A stretch of DNA of 64,000 bases from Lamellibrachia luymesi (taxonomy: Eukaryota > Annelida > Polychaeta > Sabellida > Siboglinidae): assembly GCA_009193005.1 (NCBI GenBank), contig SDWI01000072.1, positions 51,077-115,076 on the forward strand, in the 5' to 3' direction. The stretch's first letter is position 1, and each line of letters begins with the position of its first letter. Both the position numbers and the translations under genes were made by a program. This document shows, piece after piece, positions 1 to 14,300 of the stretch. The notes under the pieces were generated by a model, which worked only from the letters and a program-made list of their open reading frames with translations, ran no database searches and was not told the origin of the DNA.

Positions 1-660
1 TTGGAAAAATTTCCATGGAATAATTGCCACTAACGACAGAAGGGACTGGTTTAACCCCATTTGAAGTGGAAGATTTATACACAGGAAGTTTGGACCAAAC
101 TATCAGCTGGCCTGCTAAATTTGAGCCATTCAGGTTATCTACGTCTGTGACATGCTAAGAAGTAATTGACCTTCCCACTTTACAAAATTTCTTGCATGCA
201 TGGGGTCCTTTGTAGAGAGGAAGCAAGAGTAGCTGACATGTCACTTGAGGATTTAGTTGGAGAGGACTATTTCTGGACAACCAAACTCTGGTATTAATTG
301 CTAGACAACCATCTGTGCTGTATGCTGGGCAGTAATCCAGTGCAAACAGTGCTGAATTGGATTGAATACGTTATCACACATGGCCTTGCATCAAAGGACT
401 GTCTCTCCTATGATGACCTATAGTGATATAGTCTGCCAGTCATGCGGAGACTATTTTATCACAAAACCACACATAATCAGCCAACAGTGTAATGACTCAC
501 CTGTGACACTAATTTTGATAAGGCATGCAGGGCTTTACTAATAGAACATGTGCATGGGTGTTTTCATGTTGAGACAGGATTTTTCTATAATATTACAAGC
601 CATTTGTCTCCGTTTGTCTCCTTTGTGGCCATACAGATATAGGGTATAATTGCCAAGTAA
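1..660. other. AT-rich DNA, no feature recognised
   Basis: Unremarkable AT-rich sequence with no convincing open frame on either strand, no tandem array and no recognised mobile element. It precedes an antisense LINE fragment. Confidence 0.5.
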
Positions 661-664
661 AAGC

Positions 665-1080
665 ATTAAGTGGGTCTTCATTCATTCATTCATTCATCCC
701 TTGACCAGGCCGATCGTAGGGGTGCACGTTTGGAGGCTTCCACAGAGATCTTTCTCCATCTGGACGGTTGTGAGCAGCATCGCATAATTCCTGTGGCTCT
801 AGATCCGTCCACTCTCAAATGTTGTCCATGTACATTTTTTTTGGTCTTCCTCGTTTTCTGCCACCTTTGACCGTGCCTTGTAGTATTTCTTTAGCAAGTG
901 TGTTGTGTCTGGTTGTATGACCAAACCATTGGAGTTTTCGACGTTTTACTGTGGCCAAAGACGGTTCTTGTGGTCCTGCAGCTTCGGTGATGGCTTGCAT
1001 TTCTGACATATATTTGTTATGTGGTTTCTGTAAGAAATTTTCAGGATCCGTCTGAAGTGGGTCTTAGACGTCCCATGATA
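665..1080 (-). mobile_element. LINE reverse transcriptase C-terminal fragment (degenerate)
   Basis: Read on the minus strand, this encodes the typical end of an endonuclease/reverse transcriptase LINE protein: a basic RRRKLQWFGHTTRH-like stretch, then a LQGTV-x-GGRKRGRPKK motif and a MDNI segment. This tail is found in many invertebrate LINE ORF2 proteins downstream of the polymerase core. The longest open piece is 64 codons (815-1009). The frame is lost on both sides and neither endonuclease nor polymerase motifs are present, so it is a dead remnant. It sits about 0.8 kb upstream of the RNF38-like start codon in the opposite orientation. A (CATT)n run lies at its left end near 679-700. Confidence 0.7.
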
Positions 1081-1329
1081 CACACACTTTTGTTTTTTTA
1101 GTAAACAAACTTGTTATAAAATACTATAGTGGTAGCACTCCCACGTTTACGGATCGCTTATTCATGGAATCGTAGCGGTGTGACCGCCCCCGTTGTAGCC
1201 TTTGTTGTCCGGGTTCGTCCATTTTGTTCTCCTCTGTCGTGGGTTTTTATGTTGAAGCAAATGTCATCTCCCAGTGTGCGTGTATGTTTCATAGTTGGTT
1301 GTCGGTTTCTGTGGTATGACTTCCATCTA

Positions 1330-2530
1330 AATGTTGCGACTATTTAACTTGGGCAAACGACAGCAGACCCGCATGGGCTTCGTTTGTAATCTCGCGCGAA
1401 CGCACCTATTGCCCCTTTGTGTTAGTGGTATCGTCTGCCATGCTAAACGTCGCGCGAATTATTAGTGGATCGACCGGAGCTGAAGGTTTACTAATAATAT
1501 ACTATTTTTGTCATAGATTGAAAAACGACTTCTGAATGTAACGTATTTTTTTTAATATTGGGTTGGAACTTTGTGGCTGGTGAAATTATAGCAAAACGTT
1601 GGATAGAAAAGGGATAAGAGAGAAGAGTGTTTAGAAAATACCAACCTGTCACCCCTCGTCGGCGTTGTTCTAAATTCCCGCTTTGACTCATGCGGGCGTA
1701 CTGACCGAGCATGTGCGTGTGTATTTAATCGCGGTCACCTTTCAAGAAGTGCATATCCTGTTGGAGCAGATATATTTACTGGACTTTAGGCACGATAAAC
1801 TAAGGAATACAGGCGAGTGATCGTGTTTGGTGATTCGAACGGCTGGTAAGAGATACTAGCAACGGATTTTGTGACCCACGTTTAGAACGTTTCTGAGCTA
1901 TCATGGATATTAGTGCGATGTCGGCTTGGCACATACCACTGCTATCGCCGCGCCAGACGGGGGCTGCGTCGCCCCTACCTCGGATTCACGTTATGCCGGT
2001 AAGATTTTTAAACCGTTGTGTCCAGCAAGTGGCCCGATATCCTAACTTTGGTTTTCAGTGAAAATGTGTGTGCTTTTCCCGTCGAATTCGCCATTAATTG
2101 TGGAGTTATAAAATGTTAACCGCGGCTCCGCACGGCGAAACGCTCTCTGGTCGGGAGAATTCGGAGAAGCGAGGGCTGACGGCGGTCGTGTGGAAAACTG
2201 AAGTAGGGCATACACGTTTTCTTGTGTGAACGTTATCATATACACTAAATGTACGACTGGTGTACGTTTAAACTGAATAAACCTAAGTTGGGCGGTGGTT
2301 CGGTGCAATCAGTGACCGAACTACGGTCTACACGATCGATCGGTGACAGCCCGGCGCTGCCACACGCATCAATCGCGTGTCGACCGATCGATAACGGCAC
2401 GGTCAGATCGGGTCCTGTCCCAGGAATCCGGACGATATTGTTACTAACTTGTATACTTGCCAACTTTCTGCAAAGGTCGTGTGGAAATTTTTGTGCAAGT
2501 CCACGATAGACTGGAGAATGAAGACGCACA
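1330..2530 (+). promoter_or_regulatory. CpG-rich 5' region of the RNF38-like gene
   Basis: CpG density rises sharply from about 1.35 kb to 2.5 kb compared with the AT-rich flanks, with clusters of CGCG and GCGCG. The stretch brackets the first coding exon (1903-1998), as expected for a CpG-island type promoter, 5' UTR and start of intron 1. I see no clear TATA box. The transcription start cannot be placed from sequence alone. Confidence 0.5.
1903..1998 (+). CDS. RNF38: RNF38-like coding exon 1
   Basis: This holds 32 codons from ATG (context atcATGG, good Kozak +4 G) to a GTAAGA donor at 1999, phase 0. A stop lies in frame three codons upstream. It was too short for simple ORF detection and is inferred from phase, the CpG-rich setting and the donor. 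The family's N-terminus is poorly conserved, so cDNA is needed to confirm it. Confidence 0.72.
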
Positions 2531-5500
2531 CAATTTCATCGTCTGGTATCCGCGGTGGGGATCTTCCATAGCCTTAGGTTTAGCCTTAGAATCGCGATGC
2601 ATTGAGATTGACATTGTTAAAAAAATCTTACTCAAATATAACTAAATTAGTAAATATATCTGAATAGATTAGTAAGGTTATTTGTCAAACTAAGTAAAGT
2701 AGAATACATATTTTACATGTGTTAAGATAAGTTTGCCGTATGGTAGTTTTGTTGGATAAGATATTGCAGAATCACTGGCTTCCATTTATTTCATACAATA
2801 GCAAACATATTTCCAACTATATGCCTGTAAATTGGTGGGACATTTTTACAAGATTTCCTTGGCAGTCCCTATCCAATAAAATGTCAACCTAGCAAAGGTT
2901 CCTGCGGTACACTATTAGTGCATGCACACCACACCAGCATTGCTTGTAAAAATTGAGGTGAAGCAATATATTTTCAGATGTAACAATCTACAGTAATTGC
3001 AGCCACTGCTGTTTTATGGCCTATACAGTGTGTCCATGCTAAATGTAGCACCCCTGCAAACAGACATGGGTTTAATTGCACCCCCAGAGGCAGGGACTGG
3101 TCATTACATTCAGCTCAAAGTAGTCAGTACATCTGTCTGTCTCTGAATGTCTGCAATTAATGGTGGACTAATTCATGTGTCCTGCCAGCTTGCTGATCAG
3201 CTGGTAGCCAGTCACTGTTACAAGATAAGAGGAGGTCTGGTAGTTTTTTTTATCATAAAAAATTATATTTAGTGTAAAATATATATTCTAACATACTGGC
3301 TATCTAAATGTGTCTTAATGAATCACAATTTAAAAAATTATTTGACCAAATATCTGTGTAGAAATATCAACCTAGCCATTCAGTGTATTGGTAGATAGCT
3401 GTCAACAATTTCTGTGGGAAAAGTTTATCCGGTGTCAGGCGTTCCAAAGTTTCTCTCAGAAAATGTTATCATTATATTTCCCCCGAAACATAAACATTAA
3501 ACAGATATTGGTCTTTTTTAATGTGGTCCATTAAAACAAATTTGGGCAGTGCAGTTGTTAGGGTAGATAATTATTATAGTATATAAAAAAAATTATGTAG
3601 CATGATTTTACAATAACATTTTTGAACTTTGTACATTTAAATACAAACTGTCCCAGTTTGCCATGATTTCTTATTACTTCGCACTCTCAAAAGCACATAG
3701 CTTTTTCAAGCCCCACCTTCGTGCAGTGGTGCTTTTACTAGTTTCCCCTGGCCAATGGCACCTGCTGTTATCTGTTTGTGAGTTTTAGCAGCAGGTGGCC
3801 AACAAGATCTGCACTGTTGTACCATTTCTTCTATATCTGATGCAGCTTTAACTGTTGGAAAAATTATCTTATTAACCAGATGCAAATGATTAACGCACTG
3901 CTCCCCAAATCTAGATTTTATCCATACAATATTGTACTATTGATGTAGAGATATATCTGATACAGATATGTTAGTCATGGTTGCATTTTTATAACTTATC
4001 TGTGTAGAGGGTCCAGTTCAGGGTGTAAAGGGTTAACCCTATCACTGTCTGGATGTGTCAGTCATGTGCCCCCCAGTTGAAAGCAACGGGTCTGAATGGG
4101 TTAACTATCCACTGACCAGTACGTGGTAATATCCATTTTCAGTACCACGTCAAACATTACCATCCCTACTATTGTGTGTGCTGCTGCCTTGCAGAATGGC
4201 AGTACAGCTGATTAGGGCCAGTATTTTCAGCCCACGCTAAACCATTGTCAAGAGTGATGTGCTGTTGGACATGTGGTATCCCAATTATAGTAAGTTCCTT
4301 CCATGCTTATCTTGCCACACCTAACACTAAACAGTTTTCCCAGTCCAAAAATTCAGGATTCTAGCAGTGGCCTGTCACATCTGCTACAATTGCAGTCAGA
4401 CTCACAATCGCAGAGATGTTTGCTATATTTCCCTGCAATCCGTTATGTGGTGAACAGGTTGCACTACTTAGTCAGTTGTCACATTTTTGACATGCAGTTA
4501 GTTAGCATTCACACATAGCACAACATTAGATGTACATCAGGAAGAAATAAGAACCTTTAAAATTGATTAATGCCAATTTGATATTGCTTAACCATGCCTC
4601 TAATCTCAGGTTCCCAATGATTTTGGCACACTAGAAGTCAATGCATTGTGTGGTGTATTTGACAATTAATACATGCCCTTGTGTAGGTGGACATAGCGTA
4701 CACAAGGGTCAACACCGTAAATATTCTGTCAGCTGTTACACATCACTGACTGAACTTGATAACCTGTAGATGTTTGAATTATTAATTTCTTTGTTGTGTC
4801 CAGTCTCTATTCTGTGCCAAACAACCCGTTGCTGTGGTAACCATACAGGTGAATCGGTCACTCACATCGATGTTGTGGAGGACTCCAATGAGAGCTTCGT
4901 TTCAATGAGACTCAACTCATATCTTGTTCTGTTGAGTGGCCGCCACGTAGCATGCGCACCGCTGAATTATTTACAGAAAAGCTGTGTGTATTCATCTGTG
5001 TGTGTGGGTGCGTGCGTGCCTGCCTGCCTGCCTGCGTGCTCTAGAGTGGGGAGGGTCTTAGGAATTGGTGAAGCTTTTAGATGGCCCGGTCACCGAGGGC
5101 CACGCAATGGTTGAGTGCACGAGAAAGGGTTCCAGTGTTAATGCCTCTTAGCTGACCTGGCTGGATAGGTACAGTTTGAATGGAGTGCATTTTCCTCTCC
5201 GGTAACCGTTTGTTTTATAAGTACCGCCTGTAACTATTTGGTGTCCTCTCTCTACTCAACTGCATTTTTAAACTGTGCTTAGCTTGCGGCAGATGGGGAT
5301 TGGTTTTAAGCTGTGGATCTGTCTGTTCGTTCATGCCTGATGGATTGTTACTTCTGGCTGTAAAGTGATTATTGAAAGTAATCTCTGTCTGCTGAAGACT
5401 GAACATTTTATAACTGTTTCCTGTTTTGCTACAAAGTTTCTTAATAAGAAGAGTGCTAGCTGTTGCAGTATTAATCAGAAAGTTCATTTAATCAAATCCT

Positions 5501-8239
5501 TATTAATAAAATCTTACTAAGTACTGGGATCAATTGCCAGAACACTCTTCTCACATAGTCAATTTTGCAACTATGGAGCAGCAAAACCTAGCATTTGTCT
5601 CACGAGACAGAAGGTGGTGACCGTATTGTACACTCATGCACAATTTTGCATGTGCCCACGCACGTTGAGAATGTAGTAAACAAGCATGCATTTATGAATT
5701 CAGCATAAAGCATGCTCCATTCCTTTATAATTTGATTTGCCTTTGCCGCCATTGCTATTGTTCTGTGCGGTACAAATGGTTCAGAGGCATTACTCCTGTT
5801 TATGCCGCCATCTCTGTAATTTTCTCATTGAAGAAATCCACAGATTCTTCATAAAAACATTGACTGATAATTTGTCGGCTGTGCATAGGTTCTGCGTGTT
5901 GTTTCATCTCACCTGTAATCGATTTAACAGCAGGTGAGCACTCCCCAGCCCAGGTGATTGTTCACTGTGTCACCTTCTTGACCCGGTGTTTTTTTATCCG
6001 CTCCAGTCATCAGGTACATCAGATAAGTCGTGATCGTGTTAGCGGCGGGGCGACACAGTTGGTTTATGCGGCGGTCTCGACAGCTGATAACCACGGCACA
6101 AAGAGAGTCTGATGGTGCAGCTTGGCTCACCTGGCTGTCACACAGTCACTCAGTGTCTTGGTTTCACGTTTGTTTGATGCTGAACTTTTATCACATGGTG
6201 CATATGGCCAAGTATATATATATATATATATATATATATTGTATTTTATTTCCTATGGTTATGCATTNNNNNNNNNNNNNTATATATATATTGTTTTTGT
6301 ATTCCTATGGTTATGCATTGAAATTGTTTATTTCTCTCACCTCAAAAGTATTCAAGGGTGAAATGTCAATGACTGTTCCTGTCTGACTGCCCCCCACTAT
6401 CCACCCACCCATCCACCCTCCAGGATGTTGACTTAGTGGGCTTCAAAGTAAGGGGTAGTTGGGACAGTAAGCCCTGGGGGGAACTAGGGGGTGAAACCAG
6501 TGGGTGGGCAATAGCAGGGACATATTTCTAAGCTGAGCCCCTGCCTTGCTACATTGACAGGCAGCTGTGCACTAAGGGGTCATTTCCATTTTCTAAGTAC
6601 ATCACATTTTATTGTAGTGTCCCACTGCCTGCTTTCGTTGAATTACCATTTACTGGTAAGGTGTGTACTTAAAAGGAATGTACGATTTTTATTGGTTAAC
6701 TGAATGACTGTTTTGCGGGACATTACATCTGAGGTTGGAACATTGAACTTATTAGTATTTATAGCACATTAGTATTTATAACACGTCAGGTTTTTTAATA
6801 TCCATACCAAATGTGTTATAATTGTCATGTTTCATGTCTTTATTTTGTAAATAATACATTTTGTAAATAATACATACATGATTTGCCTGTTTGATGAAAC
6901 TAAGTATAGCATTGTTAATTTAAATGAGCTTTGAGATTGAAAAACTAAGAGTAAGACCTGTGGGGCATTTTTAATATGAAACTCCATACCGGTTAACTAT
7001 GAATATCTCCATTTAAACTTGTAAAATGTGTAAAAATTGCATGACTTTTGTGATGGTCCCCAGAAATACCACCTTGTGATTAAACAGCCAGTCAGTGGGA
7101 GACTAGTGTAAACATTTCTACCTTGTCAGTTTTATTGTGATTTTGCTTGGAAGTTGCCTGAGCCTGTTGCTTTGTCACCTGAAGCCTTATGTATTTTCAA
7201 ATGTCTGGTGGCCAAAGCAGATATATCCAATGCAGTAAATGGCTTCAAGTTTCACAGCTGCTTGCCAATTTGCCAATTTCCTCTGCCTTTATATCCATCT
7301 GTGTTGGTTACAAAGTGTTAACGCATGTTTCATTCACAAGTGTAAGTTGAGATTTACTTAAGTTGGGAATGGATACTGAGGAAGAAAGACTACAGTTGAT
7401 GCATGCTGGCATGTTTGTTCATAAATGATCTTTCCATGACAGCAATTCTTCTAGTATCATACTGCATATATGTAATGGAATATCTTGGTAATTTCAATAA
7501 CTCATTTGATTTGTAATCATCTTGAATTGCATGCATGTTATCCTTTTTATGTAGAGTGATGACGTATAATGGTATGCTGGGGAATTAATATTGGTGGAAT
7601 GTTACGCTGATGCCTTATGGTGAATGTCGGGTTGTAATTGTTCTTGTGTACAGGTCTTGTAAGCATCGTATTCTGTTTAATTACTACAATCACTGCATAC
7701 AATAATTTGGACATATCATTGACGTGGTTGTGTTTCTACTTCTGTCTACCGGGGACAGAGTAATGCGTTCTGATCAACGAATGTTGAAGGAATGCGGTAG
7801 AAATTGGACACTTCTGTGGCAATAAAAATTACAGGCCTGTTGGCTGCAAGTTGCTGCATTGCTATTAATTCTTTTTAGTTTTCATGTATATAAGTTTGTA
7901 CCTGTATGTGTTAATCTTATGGAGTTGAATTAAGCCGATGTTTGTTTGCAGTCGGAAAGCCCAACACGCAAGCGACAGAAGTTGTCTCACGGTGTCATTG
8001 ACCTCACCCAGTCACCCAGCCCGCCCCCTGTCTTCCACCAGCACTGGGACACCATGGCCACCAGCGAAAACATGGTGCGGCTACAGCCCACCAGGCGGTG
8101 CAGCACAGTACAACAGCAGCGCCGCCTGTCTGTGGAACGCAGAAGCTTGGCAAGAGCAAAGAGGAGGTGGGTGTTTGCTACTAAAAGGGGTCTGTCACAC
8201 TCAGGGTTGGTGTCAAATGTGGTTTTGTGGATCAAATNN

Positions 8240-8304
<65 letters not shown>

Positions 8305-11300
8305 TTATATTTATATAAATAAACTTGATCAAATGCATACATGCCAATATGTTCTATTAAAATTTCAAACACAATGCCATGTACATTTTAAATTCAAATA
8401 TGCTATTTGGCTCAGGTGGGCCAAAATAATTTACATATGTTCTATTATTTTAATAAATTATGTTTTTATAGAATATTATTGGGAAAATAAATGGTGAAAA
8501 GTAGATGTCATTAAACCTCAGATCCCCCACGTGACAACACTTGAAAATTCCCATGTCCTTTTTGCTGTAACCATCATATACCATCATAACTGCCTACGTG
8601 TGCGCATATTTAGCACCCTGATTAACTGTGATCAGAATATTAAGTTTATGCCATTTTTGGGGAAAATATTTAGATCTGTGATGCTGAACATGAAACCAGT
8701 TTTATTTAGTGTCAAACATTTGAAATCATCATGAAGGGATATGTCATAAGTTGTGTTTGTTACATCAATTCAAGTGAATCTATGTTATTGCTACTTGGGT
8801 TCATCATTGTCGTTCTAACAAAATCCCAGATTTTTTGTAGAATTCTTTTTTGTAGAATCCCTGTTCCGCATTAAATATAGTGATAAACAAATGAATATAT
8901 TCATACAGTTTGTTTGAAACCGTGATGTTACTACCTGCCTGGAAGGCACCCACAGTTAGTATGAAACAGGCATAATTATTAATATCACACAACAGCTAAA
9001 TGACATAATGTTGCCTCATGAAACATTTACAGCAGGTCATTAATCTTGCTACGGTACATAATGGTACAATTATTATCCAATTAATCTAATTATGAATGAT
9101 CTAACCAAGACATTGTTTCAAATGGTGCAGTAGTTGGTAAAATCTATTTAGAAAATGATAACATATATGTCAGTGTTTGAAATTAAGGCCTTATCATAAC
9201 ATCTTTCGTTAACATATATATCAGTGTTCGAAATTAAAGCCTTTCTATTGGCGGTCACCGCCGATTCAAAATGCTTCCCGCCGATTCAATTAGCCAAAAT
9301 GCGCAAGTTATCGGCCCCACCCCACCGATTCATCCCAGCGGCCACAGCTGTATTAGTAAAGCATTACTAATCTATGCTAATTCGAATAAAAATGCAGTTG
9401 TGACAAACTGCTTCTTCCTTGCTAGCGACAGATCACTGCGAAGGCAGGGTCCAGCTGCACATGCAAGTGTGACATGGATGCCTATTGGATAATTCATATT
9501 TAATGACGTCAGTATATTGGGGAATACCAGGGAAACACCAAAGCAAAGATGGTGGGGAATCATAGTTCGAATTCGAAAAAAAATTACTTCATACTGGTGA
9601 TACCTTTGAGGCAGACATCTGATTAATGTGATATTTGGAGTAAATTGAGAACAGTATAGATTTTTGTCCATGCCAGGCCCAGCCAGCCTCGTGGCAATAT
9701 GCGCGAAATGTCGGCATCAAACATAATGTTGCTTTCAACAATTGTAACTGTTTAGCAAACAAAATTCCCATTGAAATATTTATTAAATTCACTACTTTAT
9801 TTTATTGGTGGGCTAGTTACATGAAATGAACGACAATATGTGGTATGGTTTATATTTATTAAATTATTATTTATTTTAATTTAAAGTAGTGTCTGTTTTT
9901 GTTTTACGCATGAAAATGTTGCTTTATTACATATAATTATAATTTATAAATTTTGTGGTGGCCCCACAAAATTTATAAATTATAATTATATGTAATAAAG
10001 CAACGTTTTCATGCGTAAAACAAAAACAAACCCACCTGGGCCGGTTAAAAAAAGAACTGGGCCAATTAAAAAATCTGGGCCAGTTATTTTTTTGCTAATT
10101 TCAGATACTGTATATATGCTTTTACTTTCCCCTTTTATCATACATCGATTCAATCCAAAAAAAACTGAGATACCCGCAAGAAACAATTATGTATGTTGAT
10201 TTGTCGGTGGGTGACGTAAAATAACCTAACCTGTTGGGTAATTATTATGTAGAACTTATTTTTGTCATACACATAATATATATTTTTGTCATATACATAA
10301 TATATATTTTTGTCATATACATAATATTATATATTCCTTACGTTTTTATACTTGCAGCTAATCATGAAGCACGATGAATTGATGAAATATTACAAGGAAA
10401 TTAACATTTATACATAAGTTTCCAGAAGTTTCAGTTAATATCATGTTATTTTGCTTGAACATATTGGAGTTTGTACATTGAACTTAAGGATTAAACACTA
10501 AACAAGACCTTTACAACACTGGTACCAGCTAGAGGCGTGTTGTATTAGTCAATAAACAGAACCCATGAGACTGTCCCTCCTCACAGTGACATGTCAAGGT
10601 CCATTCACAGACAAAGGATCTACTAGTAGTGATGTGTCATTGCTCAGGCAGTGCTTAGCACTAAATGTTGCCTTGACTGAACTACCTCTAGTGTACAGTG
10701 TAGAAATCTGGACGGATGATTTATGTGAGTTGGTTGTTTTCCTGTGGTGCTCAATCTGGAAGTAAAGGCTTTTTCTGCGGACAAGTGTGGGCTACACGTG
10801 GGATAAAAATCATAAGCCAATGACTTCTTTGTCTCTTTTCAATATGGAGCCTATTGCTCTGGATGACAGTCTTATTAATCTTGTGTCTCTAATTGCCTAT
10901 TTCAAAAGACCCTGCAGTAAAGACATTGATTTTGTTCTCAGTTCTGCAACTCGACGTCGCAATCATGAACGACACGCAATGCGCCCTAGTGAGTCGCCAG
11001 ACAGACGGGCATTCCAGCCACCCCCAAACGTGAGCGCCAGACATATGCACCCAGCCGCCATGCTACAGCACCCTCCACTGCCCCACCACCAGAGGCAGCA
11101 CCAGCATCCTGTAGTAGTTGACATGGAACAGGTGAGGAGGACGGCTGTTTGAACAACAGCCTTTTAAAATCCCTTGTCAATTAATTTAGCCAATTAGCCC
11201 ATCACGAATCAGATTTGTTGATGTTCAGATATATATATGGGGTGAATGGTTATACACACGGTTGACTTAATAAAAGAAGGCATACATTTGTTAAGATTGT

Positions 11301-14300
11301 CAAAAAAATTGACTGATCATTAGGTCGTGTAACTTATGAAACTGAATAGCCTTATGGTATAGTATACAGAGCCGGGCCACTTTTGGCATTTCTTTGCCAA
11401 ATTGTTTATATAATTTAATAGTTTGTTCAATGATTTAACCAAAACTTAATAACAAATTAGTGCAAACGAGCTAGTGTGTCATAGTAGTAATTAAATAGGT
11501 AAAAAAAATTTAAATGGAGGAAGGATCTTTAAATACAGTTATTTTCGGGGGGGGGGTTTCGTCGATGCATGAAACCAGCTGTGTAGTAACATTGTAACCA
11601 TCTCTTGCAGATGCCCGTGTCAACGAACCCGGTGAACGTTGCGCCGTACGGCATCCCAATGTGCACAGCGCTGCACCACCTACCGATGTGTGCGAGCGCC
11701 GCCGCAGCAGCCGCAGCCGCCGCACACATACCGCTGTGCACGACGCAGCCCACGTGGTCGTTCCCCGCGTGCGCAATGCCTGTGCCAACCTGCAGCATAC
11801 AACACATGCCCATGTGTAGTCTGCAGCAGATCCCCGTGGGCGCCACCCCCCACCCTCTACCTCAGATGGTCGCCTCGCATCACCCCGTGCCCCCACCGCC
11901 CCACCTGGCGCCCCAGCAGCACCCCCACCAGAGGCGCCACCCCCAGCAGCCCCAGCCGCACCCTCAGCACCAACAACAACGTAACAACCTAACGACAGCC
12001 GCAGGACCTCACTTTCCCACGCCACCCGTAGTCACACGGGTAAGTTGTCATAGTTACACAGGATCACGCTTGGGGAAATGTTTTTAAAAAATTAATTAAT
12101 TTTTATACAATTATTTTTATTAAATATTCTTTAAAATTATATTAGCAATTTCAGGACAGTTGTATTTTTCCCTCTGTATAAATGTTGCATAACAGTGGTG
12201 AAAATTTTATACGTAGTAACATTTTGCATTGAAAATTTTTTCGTGATGTGTTAAATTTGTCTTTCAGCAAATGTAGATGTTGAGAAAGTCAGTGCTTCAT
12301 ACTTAACCTGCAAAAATGTCTTCCCATCCACTGTGCCCATGTTGTTGAATGTGTAACCCCACGAAGGGACGTCCAGTCATGGTAACCCTCTTGCACAGTT
12401 TCACGTCTCCGCTCTTCAGTCTCATGAGGACGAGGTTCATCTCATCGCCGAACGCCGATCTGTGTATCAGCACATTCCTACAGTGGCGCCACCACACCAT
12501 GTGTCCACGCCGCTGTCCCTCAATTCCTCACAGCCGATGCTGCTTCAAGAGCCAACAGTCCACGCAGCGACTCACGAACTCATTGTGAGTTTCCACATCT
12601 GCCATGAACTTAATTTTGGCTAATATATTATATATATTTATAAAGAAATTATTGTTTTTTATTGACTATTATTTTGTTATATTGCCATATTTATATCCTA
12701 ATAATAATTATCTTTAGTAGTGTTTTAATCTATTTGTTTATTTAGTAATTGTAGATCATGTTATTAATTTTGTTATATGTTGCAAAGTGCTACGTAATTA
12801 TAATCTTGCATGTGGCAATGTATAAAATATGTTATTGTGTCTTTCTCTTTTTGTGCTACAGATATCAGTTTTGACTCGTTATCAGTCAATATTTACTGTT
12901 TTTCAAAAAAAAGTTCACATTAAAAAACAGTAAATAATAGAATAATTTTAAATAAATTTGAACAATTATTTCCTTGACAACTTCTTTATTATAGTTTACT
13001 TTCATACTATTATATATACAACATCCTATACAATATAAGATGTAAATTGCATTGTCAACACGTTTCTGACACAAACAACTTGCATCACTTTCCTTGTGAC
13101 TGCAGCCTCAATAAATCAAAACTATCACCTTGAAGAATCTGTCTCTATGTTGACGTAACTGTTGTAGCATCCGTTGTCAAGATTCCATCGCAGTTCAGGA
13201 AATCGCAGTCGTTTGATGTCGATGGCCCCTGCCCCGCCACCCTACCCTGGCTTCCTTCTACATTTCCTGTAAGTACCAACCTTGTGTCGCACCAACGTCT
13301 GGCTTAATTTTTTTAACATAAAGCAGAAATATAGACAATTGAGGTGCACCACCTGAACTAAGATTCCTGGAGATATATTGTACTTTTATGTTAATCTTAA
13401 CAATATTACATGATACTATTAAAACTCCCTCCTCAGCTGATTGATGTTTAACTCTCTAGTATGTGAATAGTAATATGTGCAGTCAGTTAAATGTAGTATG
13501 TGAATAGTAATATGCGCAGTTAGTTAAATATAGGAGTCCATAATTTTGTTAAGATCATTGAAAGATTTGACTTTGAACATTCAAATGAGTAACTTGCAGA
13601 AATGTGAGTAGCATTATGTCATTGTATATAGAGCCATACCACTTTTGTTCCTTTTTTGTTGAATTATGAGCAGGTCTGGTCAGAAATAATTTAATAGTTT
13701 GTCCGATGATTTGAACTAAATAAAAAATTTGCAGTTGTAGTGGATAGTGGATACTACTAGATGGAGTTCATTTTCACAAAGTGACTCTAAAGTGAGTGAA
13801 AAAGTGGGAAAAAACAAATCCAGGAAGGACCATTAATTTGAGCTCTCAGAACTATAAAGTTAGAGGTGGACAGTTACAGATATGTATAAGTTGTCTGCAT
13901 GAGTGTAACCGATGCGTGTCACGTTTCAGAGCCATGCTTGGCAACCCACCAGTGCCTCCTTACGGCATGGACCCGAATGAAGAGGCGGCTGAAGTTGAGA
14001 ACTATGAGGTAGGCACTTCTCTTTGTTAATATTAATGACTGGTGTGGCGTTCTCAGTAATTTTGTAAGTCTTATTGACATCTATGCAAGTTGATGTTAAT
14101 TATGTTAATTTATTTATATATCTTAATAGACTTTGTTTGTACAAACAGTGATTAGCATAAGCTAGAAACTGGCGCGTCAAATAACTTTTTTATTTATGGA
14201 GCTGCTTGTAAAAAATAAACGTCATTTTAGAGAATTCTGGGCGGCAAACACATTTAATTAGTAATCTGGGTGGGCAGCAGACACATTTAATTAGTTATCT

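Noticed and set aside
4770..5114. 114-codon frame with a Cys-rich segment
   Set aside because: The Cys-rich part comes from a tgcctgcctgcc simple repeat in intron 1. There is no signal peptide and no conservation with the peptide cluster.
10787..11152. 121-codon frame taken as a single exon
   Set aside because: Only the part from 10942 to 11131 is exon. The bases before the AG at 10940-10941 are intron, and those after the GT at 11132 are intron.
13182..13268. Alternative acceptor at 13180-13181 for RNF38-like exon 6
   Set aside because: It would shift the frame and lose the RSSGNRSR and PPPYPGF match to the family. The AG at 13166-13167 keeps both.
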